A stretch of 64,000 nt of DNA from Rodentolepis nana (taxonomy: Eukaryota; Platyhelminthes; Cestoda; Cyclophyllidea; Hymenolepididae): NCBI GenBank assembly GCA_900617975.1, contig UZAE01012034.1, forward strand, positions 1-64,000, given 5' to 3'. The notes under the pieces are model-generated. The model was not told the DNA's origin and did not search any database. It was given only the letters and a program-made list of their open reading frames with translations. Positions 47,601-59,500 of this stretch are shown in pieces; position 1 is the stretch's first letter; each line of letters opens with the position of its first letter. The position numbers were made by a program, and so were the translations under genes.

Positions 47601-49681
47601 TTATAAGACTTGAAATCGATAGAAAATTTGTTTAATTTATCACGCCCAATTCACTCTGAAAAATTTGATTATTTAATATCATAAAATCATAAATAATTTA
47701 CTTGATTCCAACTTCCAGCGGGAAGAGAAGAAGGTAGTGCAGTAAAGCGTTCAAAATGTTCACAGTTGCCCAGATGACTAGAGGTGGTAGCATCTTATTC
47801 TGAGATTGAATGTATTTCTCCATAACGCTGACTCCTGATGCAAACTATTGGAGAAGAAGAGCAAGAACTAATAAGCAGGATACAATCAAAATCCAGTTCC
47901 CTTCATATCTCAATGTTGGTAAGCTACTGATGATTCCGAGGCTCAAAACACCTTGAATCGATTAGTTAATGTGTACGTTGTCAATATCTGTGTAGTCTGT
48001 GCCGACTTTTGGAACATTCGTAGCCTCTTCTGCATGCTGAAAATTCGACTTCGACATTCCACATCTTAAGGCGCAATTTACAAGCAGCTTAGTGTCCCAC
48101 AATTAAAGGGGACTTAGAAAATGCAAAAAAGGAACATTCTAATTTATTTCCATGAACTTGGTTACGCAAACACCTATGTGGATTGCAACTATTTACTTGA
48201 GCAAATGATAAGGAAATTAAAAGCATACAACTTACAAATATTGCAGGTATCATGTAGACTAGATACTCGGCTGACATTCTGCAATACAAAGAATGAACAC
48301 ATATAAACCCTATACGCATAGAAAGCGTTGGAAAACTCTTCTACTAGCATAAGATAGAAAACATTTGCCTGAACAATTTATATGCATCCAGCTACAACTA
48401 CAAAAGAGATCCTTCGTACGATTAGATAACTGAAAAGAGACAAAGTGGAACGGATCAGCACTCAATAGCCATGAGCAATAGAGTGGAAGAGTTGAGAAGC
48501 TTTCGCTTTAGGAAGCAACGAGTCATTCTCGTGGCTAATAATTCAGTCTTATTCCACAGAATTCTACGCTTTTCATTCCAATTTATAAAAATATGCATCA
48601 TGGTGCCAGTATTTTTATTCTGCCAATGAGAAGAATTTATCATCGCCTCACCTAATAAGTTAGCCAATTATCGTTTAAAGTAGTAAAGTTATTATGCCTG
48701 CATTCTAAAATTAAAAAATGGGTATTCCTAAACTTACTTTGCAATCCGCGGATTAATTTTAATTGCCAGAAGAAGCGGTTCAATACTCAGAAAGATACCC
48801 CAACAACAGACGCAGCATATCGACGTGATGTAGATTGCTGATAAAACATAAAAATCGTATTTTTTGAAGCTAAAACACACTAAAAAATTACGACTCTGGT
48901 CGTAGAAGGTAGCCCACCTTTTTGAAGTTCAATTCCCATTCGATATCTATTACCGCTACCGAATGTCTACAAAAAAAATGGAGAGATAAGCAAAGTGGAA
49001 GCACAAATTCTCCTGAGTTAATCTAAATACATGACGCAGATTTAGCAAAAATAGCTGTCTACTGAAAGAGCAGCTTTGGCGCCATAAAGGGTAGTGTGAA
49101 GAACCAAAACTTTTTGTTCAACTTTTCTCTACCTCTTCATTGAACTAGTGCTTGATACGCGTCAGTATCAACGGGAGTTGGTGAAGAACTAATTGTTTAC
49201 TTTTGTGTTTTCATCGAAAATCAGCACAGAACGGTCTAGCGCCCCCTGGAATGGTTTATAACTAGGATATGTATTTGCAGTGCCTGGTGGCAGAGCGCTT
49301 AGCTTGTAAACACCGTCATGCTGACGCAAAGTCTCCGTGACCCCTGACAATACACACGTATACATTGTCATGACCAAAGTAAACTACAAAAAAATTGATA
49401 AATTTCATTTCCATTTTGAAAACGTAAATAGTCCTATAACTTATTCTAAGCCTCTATTGTTACGCATAAGTAAATCTACAAAGACTAAGACAATAGGACA
49501 AAGTCATTGCCTGCGAGAAGACAGTGATGCACGTGGAGAGAAGACCATGCATGACAGAGAAGCCAGCGACATTGAAGATAGACAGGGCCAGTCCGACGGC
49601 TGCAAGCTCATTTTCCCCAAGTCGACCCACGAATATCACACAGGCTATCGACATCGTTGCCGTCAACATACCCGTCAGGGT
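44666..49681 (-). CDS. MATE-family multidrug and toxin extrusion transporter (SLC47-like), N-terminus missing
   Basis: Fifteen exons with matching phases encode 571 residues: 49681-49511, 48966-48918, 48837-48738, 48278-48236, 47844-47702, 47442-47345, 46808-46695, 46624-46554, 46481-46373, 46293-46218, 46140-46071, 46008-45876, 45442-45297, 45128-45020 and 44949-44666. Landmarks: GRLGENELAAVGLALSIFNV in the first helices; MIPAIFFASGVSVMEKYIQS; YDWGSWLKLGIPGLAMIALK; VGVSELAAQTLLINL; FSVGLAIACSIIVGQSLGSG; KIFTSDPSVIAIAAQ; GGAIRGSGLQPVGALVI; SLGLWIGSMTGLI; LRTNWHKQIEL. This is the 12-helix MATE fold plus a cytoplasmic linker and an extra C-terminal helix, as in vertebrate SLC47. These proteins exchange protons for organic cations at the plasma membrane. 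Exon 1 as listed ends in CAG followed by GC rather than GT. Upstream coding sequence of about 45 residues was not found. Confidence 0.9.
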
Positions 49682-49689
49682 CTAAATTC

Positions 49690-52600
49690 AATGAGACTAA
49701 GTTTAATGTAACGTATATAAAACTTCCACAATGCTCCCACCCCCACTCCCATCAAAACAATTTACTAATCTATCAATGACCATTCACATGAAGCTATCTT
49801 CATGTAATTGATCAATTGAGTCAAACTTGCGCTAAGCCCAGTTTCGTACCACAATTGTACTGTGTTCTCGCATACACAAAAGACTGAATGGCTAAAGCGA
49901 GACGAGTAAGTTGTTGCCATATTTTCAAAGTATTTTCAACCCAAATTGCCACCCAATAGGACTTTCTGTAATGGAAACAAACCAATAACTAGTCAAAAGT
50001 GTCTTGACATCAGTGACATAAAGAAGACCCCCATTCTTTTGCCTCTCTTTAATGGATTTCAACAGTTTTCCGATAGCGTGAACCACATCAGCTGTGGCTC
50101 AACGCGACATGAGTTCCAATACCGCCCGTTAATGATAAATGACACGCCTTTCTCTTCTGCATAGTCTCATATTTCCAGTTTGCATGCTTAGTGGCGGTGT
50201 AAATATACAAGAATGAATAACAAATGGCGTTCAGTAATGTGCAGTTGCGTATTTACAACGCTATTGGGTGGGAAATGAAAATGAGTTTTTGAGAGAAAGT
50301 CACATAATCAGTGGTCTTGTGGAATAAAGTACTTATTAAAGCGAAAAAAGTCTGAAACATTGCTTGAATCCAATCGACAAAGGGGGGGAGGGCACAGTCC
50401 TGCGTGTTCTACTGGTTCTGCCTTCCAGTGCACAACTAGACGAAACCTTGTTAATCTAAGAACCTAGATAATTTACCTTTAAAAAATGGCCTTTTTAATT
50501 GAATGAAATTGTGAGAAATATTCGAACCAGCGTCCCAATTACTAATGGTAGACAGTTATTTTAAAACGTAAAATGATCGATTACCCCAATTCCAAAATAT
50601 ATCTGATGGTCCTGGAATTAAAGTTCAAATTCCAAAATGGTAGAGCATCGATTTTGACTAACTTAATAAACGTTAGAAAATAGCATTAAGTTGTTCCTTC
50701 CAACATGGCTAACTCAATCTCTTTTGAGATCTCATCTAGAAACGTACGAAGTTTTAATATAGTCCTGCGTATTCGTTTACGTAAGAAGAGATTGATCCAG
50801 CGTTGGCTGGTTCCTATAAAACAGTAAGAAGATAGCAAAAAATAGATCATGACTAGCCTTGAATTCTACGACTGACCTAGGACAAGATATCTGAGGGGGA
50901 AATTGACAAATTTTAACTGGCACATTTCCAATCACGGTTGAACTTATTGAAAATGAGTCACTATGACATGAAAGCAGTCTTTTTCAAAAATATCGGACCA
51001 CATATTGGCTGCTAAAATACTCTCTCGTGTTCCTTTCTCAAGGGGAAGAAGTGGAGGGGCGGGGGGGGGGGGTCCTTCTTCCGCCACGGCTGACTACTAA
51101 TACAACTCCCCTCCCCTCCCCCCATCCCCAAATAATAACCAGCCCTCATTAATCATTGTAAGTTCTAAGGTACAACTCGACTGAATTAACTTGCTTTAGC
51201 TACCTTCCGTTGTGAGTAATCGTTGAAATTACTAATAATTTCTCTATTGATCGTAAACCTCACACCGAAATGCTCCCTTTCTTCTAATAGCCGCTAACAG
51301 TTGGCATTGTACATTCTCACTGATAATAGAATGTTATTACTGTTCTCGGAATTCATGAAACAAAAAACATAAATTACAATTAGATTTTGGTACGTCAAGG
51401 TTTGGCATAGAGCATTGTAGATCAATGCTGATCTGGATCTATCTTAAAATATTATCTCACCAAAAGGCCAAACTACTATTAAACAGTCCCATAAATAGCT
51501 GGAAAGACATTTATTAGATTTCAATCCATGGTAAGAGGAGATTGGATCTTCGATAAAGAAAATTTTATTCAAATGAAAAACCAGCCGACGACGTAACAGT
51601 GGTATTGAAGATTCTTACTTGAAAGGATGTCAAAGGTAACCTATTTACTAATATAGACATGAGCAAGATAGTTATTCGCACTGAAAACACCAAGGAATAG
51701 CTCGGCTCTGATCTTAATTCAGAAAAGGCCGTAGATGTAATGCGTATAAGAGGAGCGATTTCATCCTTAAAGATACAAAGCACAAATGCAAAAAATGGAA
51801 TAACTTAGGAAATGAATATTGAATTGTATTTCTCATCGATACTCGAACATACTCAGACGCAAGGAATTGTGTGATACAACTAAACTTACGATTGGGACTG
51901 CAAAAGTGCAAAGTTTTTTCATTTCCCGAAAAAATAAGCCAGAGACGAGTAAACTGTCGCAACATTTTCTACTTGACCGAGAAGATTCTAAGCCCTCCAT
52001 TGTTTAGCAGTCAGAAGCGTCTTCGGAATGGGATATATGAACGGCAGATTGGAGCAACCTAACCGAGCTCGCAGCCACTGCGCCTAGACAGTAAGTGAGG
52101 CCGGCTATGCTGATGTGGTTTGTTATATGGTCTCGTAGCCTATGATCACCCAAGACTAGGTAAACATTGTAGGCGTCTCATTGGCCATCATTTAAATAAA
52201 AAGTTGGAGGTCTGTGGAGCGCACAACGCTGTCATCGCTGAACAAAGGAATCTCATACGCACTCAAACAGGCTAGAAGGTGCGTTCGTGCTACTTAGCAT
52301 AGGGAGTAAGTGCGGCGTGAGCACGGAGACCACCCAGGTAACTGACAATTAATAGTCCTTGTTTAGTTTAGCAAACCCTCCACTGTGTCATAATGACTAA
52401 GTTCCTGTCTGTATTAAAATCCGATATAAGCATATTCAGCAAGTCTATTTCTTCTATAGTTTTAGGTACTTTATCAAGTCCTGGAAGCCTTTAAAAATAA
52501 GGAGAACGAGTCATAGGATTGCTGAACATGGGTAGTCAGAACACATTAGTGTAGCAATCCGACAGAGATTTGCTGGGATAAATACCATTTCTGTTTAAAC

Positions 52601-52825
52601 ACAAAATTAGTGATGATTTGGGCTTTTAGTATAATGGTTTCAACCAACTCATTGTTGGTGTCCGGACGTTGAACTCACCGGCAAATTCATGGTTATTGCA
52701 ATCATGCCAATTGATTCTTAATTGAACATTCTGCCTTGAAATTTTACGTCTTTCTAAATTAGAAATTACCCTACTCATGCAATTGTTTTAATTAGCTTAA
52801 CATAAGCGCAGTTATATTTTAAATT
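49690..52825. other. No gene identified; should hold the MATE 5' end
   Basis: The first coding exon and promoter of the MATE gene should lie here or further right, but no convincing exon was found. A G-rich tract is at 51056-51073. Confidence 0.35.
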
Positions 52826-52827
52826 GA

Positions 52828-53120
52828 GGTGTGCGATAGACTTGCCTCCACGTGGTGCACCCTGGGCAACGTATACCCATACGGCAAAAAAGTCTATAAA
52901 CAGGCAGTTGACTTTTGACTTCAAACTTTCACAGTACTCAGTTCACCTTTTTTCTACCTATGTGTCTGTCTCTCTTACATTTTTGAATCACTCTTCTCTT
53001 CCCCACCCCTCTTGACTTTTTTCCCTTTGATGTTCCTCCTCCTCTCTGTGAAGCCTGAAGCCAACTAATGGGCTAATGATAACTATCAAAAGGCCTGCCA
53101 TCTGCTATAAATAAATAAAT
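52828..53120 (+). repeat. Short dispersed repeat, copy I (full length)
   Basis: Full-length + strand copy beginning GGTGTGCGATAGACTTGCCT and ending in an ATAAATAAATAAAT tail. It has a small internal deletion relative to copies C and H in the region before TTTCACAGTACTCA. Confidence 0.85.
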
Positions 53121-53505
53121 ATTTTTAATTTGATTTTTAAAGTATGACAACTTTTTACTATGTCATTTTAAAGAAGTAAGCTGAAAGTTAACAGAAAAAA
53201 GACAAGTTCCCCTCCGGTATTTTCGCTTGAAGGTTTGTGACCTTTCGAGTGTATTATTAAAAGTTACAAAAAAATGTATACAAGCTGGCAAGCCCTCATG
53301 AATTAAGGAGTAGAATCTACTATTAAGTCACTTAGGTGTTATTTTTAAGTTCTGAAACTTGTGGCTGATTTATGACGGAAAATTTATTAATTATTTATTG
53401 ATTCGCTACCATTTAGTCAATCAAAATCCCCCTCCTCATTGAGATAATTAGTTAAAAATCAATAATTCCGGTCACTTTAACCAGTAGAAGGGCAAGTATG
53501 ACTTT

Positions 53506-53511
53506 TTTATT
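53506..53511 (-). terminator. Possible polyadenylation signal of CFAP43
   Basis: AATAAA on the minus strand about 57 nt beyond the CFAP43 stop. Confidence 0.45.
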
Positions 53512-53567
53512 TTAATCAATCCACAAATACATAACATTAAATATATATCCACTACGGTGTTGAAGGG

Positions 53568-56500
53568 CTAAAACTGGTCTTGAATTGAGGGAGAGACACT
53601 CCCGCGCAACTGTTCCAATTCTTCACAGAGGGTCTCCAGTTCAGATTTTTGAAGTTGAGTAAGCGTCTCTAAATTTACCTTCCGAAGAAGCGACTTATAA
53701 CAGATTTCCGCTCTCAGAACGTCGCCAGTAGCATGAGCTAAAGAGGATAATGGGGCATTTCAAAATCATAAATTATAACTGTCACGGTCGATTTTAAAAG
53801 GATCCATCGGATGACCTCTACTGAACTCTTTAAGGAGAAGTGAATAAATTGCGATAGCAGTGCCATCCTTGTATGACTAATAAGATCTGAAAATCATAGA
53901 AGGGCCGCATTCTAACACCTGAACTTTGAATCATCAGGACATGACAAAGCAAACAAGAAAATGAGATAAAGGTTGCTAGCTGAAATCCTGTTTCTACCCA
54001 AGCCATCAATTATTGGACTATTCTACTACGTTTGTACCTCCTAATGGCTGTTAGAAGATAGAAATGAATAAAAGTCACTTAATCAACCAGTCAATTAAAT
54101 CGATCGGAAAATAGATACTAACTTTCACCGACATGAACTTACACAGAATACCAGGGATCAATTTCTGAAAAATAGACATTGAAATATTATAAATCGCCAA
54201 GCAATTTGTACTTCTTAAGAGAAAGTGAAAATAGTAATGCTTTTAGAAAATAACAGAGGCTATGCGATATTCCTCCATTTCGAAGTCTCCTTCCATCACA
54301 TACACGCCATTTTTGGTACTTCGAGCGTTCGATATAATATCTCACTAATTAAACGTGTAAAGGTTTTTTGTCTTGACATAGGTAATATTAATGAAATAAC
54401 TGCCATTCCATGGATAAAAATAAAAATTTCAAACTATTAGGTGGGCAACTAAGTCATTGCCGTTTTTGTTGACAGATTCACTCTATACTTTCTTTTGTTT
54501 TGTTAACGTGGCCAGAGCATCTAACCTATTTTTTTTTCTTACTGTATGGGCTTCTAGGTTAATTAGTAAAAAAATTTTTTTGTTTACTTCTTTAGTTTTG
54601 TTTTTATCCCAATTTAAAAATGAAAGAACAGGACGTGCACTTCTGACACATTTTATTGTATTACTTCCGAAAAGGCAAGAACGCATCGCAAGCACAAAAG
54701 AAGTTATGTGCCGTATATGGAGATGAAGCCTTAAAAGAAAGGCAGTGTCGAAATTGGTTTGAAAGATTTCGTTCCGGTGATTTTTCACCGAAAAATTCAC
54801 AACGATCTGGCCGCCCAGTCGAAGTGGATGAAACCCATATCAAGGCCATTATCGATTCAAATCGTCACAGCACAACACGAGATATTGCAGAGAAGCTCAA
54901 TGTGTCGCATACATGCATTGAAAAAAAATGAAAAACCCTTGGTTATGTCAAGAAACTTGATTTATGGATCCCTCACCAGTTAAAGGAAATTCATTTGACG
55001 CAACGGATTAGCATCTGTGATTCGCCGCTACTGAAACGCAATGAGAATGATTCATTTCTGAAGAACCTAGTTACTGGCGGCGAAAAGTGGATAGTTTATA
55101 ACAATGTTACTCGCAAGAGATCATGGGTGAAGCAAGATCAACCAGCCCAAACAGTATCAAAAGCAGAGATTCACCAAGAAAGGATTATGCTGTCAGTGTG
55201 GTGGGATCACAAAGGAATTTCGTATTTTGAACTCATGCCGCAGAACCAAACGATGATGTCGGATCACACCTAATTCAGTTTTTTAATAGCAAAGACCAGA
55301 CATTTTACGAACGGGGAATTTGTACTCTGCCAGAAGGATGGAAAAAGGTCATCGACAAGAACGGCCAATATCTAATTGAATAAAGTTATATTTTTAAGCA
55401 AAAATTGCGAATTTGCCTTCTTATTTGAAATCGGCAATGACTTAGTTGCCCACCTAATATATAAATTCTACTAACAGGCCTATATGTAAGGTATAATCCC
55501 TTCGAAGTATTATGGAGGAAAGTATAATCGTGGAGGCGGGGAAATCAGTTGTTAATAAAGTGATAGCTGCTATTGACAGAATGAGTGCTGATAAACAATC
55601 CGACTGTGATTTGACCTCCAACATTCAACGCGGTTAATCGGTGTCAACCAATAGATAAAGCGCCTTCCTTTCATCCATTCACTAAATTTTGACTAACACT
55701 GGTCCAGCCATTATTTCATAAATCTTTTGGCGATGTATGTGATTCAATAACGGCTTTTATACAACTTCTATCAAAATGCTAGCAAATGGTAAGCCAATTA
55801 ATTTTATATACGTTATCAAGCCTTGTTTAGGTCAGAAGGCAGAAGTGGGTGATGAAAAGGAAGTAACTAATATTTGCAAAAAATGTCTCAAAACTCAATA
55901 TGATTTACGACATGTGAATTGGTGAGGAGCCATTTTAATAAATGACTTCAGTGTAGAGGGCATAGTTACTCTTTATTATTTATAGAGAACTTACGCGTCT
56001 GCTCATATATGCTCCTAACTCGATTCACATCCACATTCATTTGCTCCAAATCAAGGACCAACTTCTCATTTTCCTTCTTTATTTTCTTTGCCTGTTTCTC
56101 GCTATAATATCTTATCTTTTCTTCTATCTTGGCCATATTCTTATTGTGATTCTAAACGGTATCAGGTAAAGCAGAACGCTGAACATTGTTACTTACAACT
56201 TTCAGTTGGGCATAGGTACGCTCCGAATCCTTCATCTCCTCTGCAATCATGCTGTCGTAATTTGAACTACGGAGATACTGTCAAAAAATGGAAATGTATG
56301 AAAATACATTCAGAAGAGATTAAAGCAGAAATTTACGCGTTGAATTTCTCGAGAGATGGTAAAGTTAGTTATCTCCTTCTGTTTTTCTAAAAGGTCTTCA
56401 TAACGCATCAGCATCTCCCGCAGGTCCCTTAAATTAATGAGCGATAAATATTGGTTGAATTAGCCCTACCATTCTAACATCTTGAACCGTCTTTTGTAGG

Positions 56501-59500
56501 CTTTGATGAGCTCCATATGGTCAATCTTCTCATTGCTCAATTGAACTACTCGAACATTAAGATCCTCAATTTGCTTCCGATTGATAAATAGACAGCTATT
56601 GAAATCTTCAACAAGAGCTCCGGGTTCAACACAAACCTCATCTTGACCTTGTGGCATGATAATGCTAATGACAACGTTGGTCATTGCTTTGTAGGTCTTG
56701 AGTTTCAGTTCACTTAGAGCCTTTTCAATTTCATTTAATTCTGCTACAGCATCTTCTATCTCCTGTTCTATGCGCTTAAGAGAAACAAAGAAGACGTTTT
56801 TAACGCTGAGCATAACTTCAATGTGGCAACAAATTGTCAGGTCATATAGATGATCGCTTACTTCGAAATGGTATAAAAATCTACCCTCTCAAAATATCAT
56901 TTTAAATCGTTACCATTTCCATCTCATTTGTTTCCTTGTAATTCACAACTGTTTGCATTTGTTTAGATAATTGTTATGAAAGTATATTTTAGGCCATAAG
57001 TCAATTCTAGATGGCTACACACCGTAAACTAGTCATTAACCAATCTCAAAACACTTTAATAAATAGGTATTTCTAATTTGAAGATTTCTTTGTCTGCTTT
57101 AATCAAATATATTCCAAACCTCATTGCTTTTCAACTTATGTGCTTTACTCTTGTATTATGTGATCGTTTTGACCTACAAGCAATGTCTTGGTAATGGAGA
57201 AGATATAGTTTGAATGATTTGTCGAAAAATTCGACAAAATTTCTATCTGCACCTCTGAACGCTTAAGTGCAAGCATTTATAAGCATTGTTTACAATTCCT
57301 TTCGAATTGTAAATCTGGAACATAATTGATGATCCGAGTTATTGGACAGGGTGACTAAATATCAGAACGGCAACTATTTCTGGCATGTTTACAAACCTAA
57401 AAGGGACAATATATTACTATATTTCTTTCATGAAGTTTTTTATCTTATGCAAATTTTATGCAACATTTTCAATTTATGCAAATTCTGCAAAATTGTGTAC
57501 TTTGAAATTTTACTTGTAAATTGTCCTTTTTGTATTTTTTGAATTTACTTATGAAAAGGGATCAAAATTAGTAAAAACACATTGTATTATGAACTAATAA
57601 TTAAATATTCCACAGTTCTCTTATTTGGTTATGTTCAGAACCTACCTGAAGGAAATCCTTGGCGATTTCGAGCTTATAATCTGTCATTTTCAGTTCCATT
57701 TCTTTCGAGGCCTTCTTCATACGAGCTTTGTAAAGTCGGTTCCAAATTGCAGGACTAATGTTATATTCGGGCAACTTGTTGGCCTCATCAAATTCATTCA
57801 ATGCCCTTTGCATGGCCGCCCATTCGGCTTCTAATGATCGGTTTTGGATCACTGCTTGCTTGTAGGGGTACGCAGACTCCGGAGAGCTGATGGTTTTACC
57901 CATTTCATTTACCTCATCACCCAATTGGATATCCAAATTCCTAAAACATCAAATTCAAAGTAAAAGATGTCTCAAGTACGCATAAGCCTGTTTGCCTCAA
58001 GTGTCACTCCTTTTATCATACTTCGTCCTGTTTCATACGCACCCCTTTGGAAGTGTATGGCAAGCTCCTCAATCCCTAATTTTGGGCACCCACTGTCACT
58101 CTCCAACCCTCAACTCATTTCTAATGATTCAACGAAATTCACTTGACCCGTAAGGGGAGAGCTCTAAACCAACCTCGATCACATTTTTATTTTCGATTTT
58201 CTGCTGAGATTAATGACATTTTACCCAGGACTTACTTAGGACGTCTTCTGAAAGCCTTGAGGAGAATGTCATAAAGCTGTCCATGAACGTCGTGGAAGTC
58301 TTTACGGAAATTTTTTTCCAACATGTGATCTTCCACATTTATCAACTCCATATTTTCTTGAAGTCCTTCAATCAAGTTCTTGGTCGTTTGGATGATATTG
58401 TGCAACTGCAAGTAAAAAACATTTATCATTGGAAAAATGTCGCACTTTTGAAATGAGCACTATATGTTCAAATTCTGAGTTCATACCTTTTCGATCCTCT
58501 GTTTAAGGTCATCCTTCCTCTGTCCATAATACTTTTCTTCGTCCTGTAACTCTCTGGCCTGTAGAACAGACGCTTTTAACTTCCACACTTGGATTTCTTC
58601 CATTTTCAGTGCCACCTCGTATTTTATATAGGACTTGAATAGATTTATAACCTCTTCATCAACAGTGGACTTTATCTCTTCAATGGCTGTCTCATTCTTC
58701 TTTATTTCTGTTTCTAGAGACTAAAACAAGACAGATTTAGTATAATTCAAAACAAAAAAATCATCTTTACAGCGTTTAGATTTTGTCTCGGGCTAATCAA
58801 TTCTTGCATGTTGTCCCTAAATAGGCCACCAAACTTATTCATATGCGAATGCGAATGGCTGGTGACAGGTTGGCAGTTATCAAGGGCAAACCTATTAACC
58901 CTCTGAAGGTGTTTTGATCTCCGGACATCGGTAAAGTGAAGACAGTTTATATTTGCATATAAGGGGTGTGCGATAGACTTACCTCCACGTGGTGCATCCT
59001 GGGCAACGTATACTCATACGCAAAAAAGTCTATTAACCGGCAGTTGACATCTGTGTGTCATATTCGACCACTTCCACAGCACTCATCTTACCCTTTCTCT
59101 GCCTTTGTGTCTGTCTCTTTTGCATCTTTAAACACTCTTCTGTCTCAACCCCATCTCGACCTTTTCCCCTTTGATGTTTCTTCCCCTCTGTGAAGCCTGA
59201 AGTCAACTAAAGGGCCAATGATAACTATCAAAACGCTTTCCATTTGCTATGTATAAATATTTGCATATAATACCTTCGGCTAATATTGTTTATTGAGTTA
59301 ATTCCATCACCCCCCTCCCTCTAGAGATATCATATGAGCAGATGAGTCATAGAAACAAAAACTAGTTGCTCTGCTTGAGAATTCACTAACAATATATCTT
59401 ATAGCTTGTTCAATATTGTAATTAGACTTCAGATCTGTACAATTCGATCTCTATGTTTTGAATGGACTCACTTTACGATATCTCGCGCGTTCTTCTTCTA

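Noticed and set aside
47845..47970. Open frame just upstream of a MATE exon (SLGIISSLPTL...), ending in TAG before FASGVSV
   Set aside because: Homology to SLC47 and reading phase both connect FASGVSV to the small exon at 48278-48236, so this is intron sequence.
49337..49711. A 124-codon open frame on the + strand
   Set aside because: It is the antisense shadow of the first MATE exon.
49930..50160. Minus-strand open frames that could be the missing first MATE exon
   Set aside because: Neither shows hydrophobic helices or the conserved N-terminal MATE pattern.
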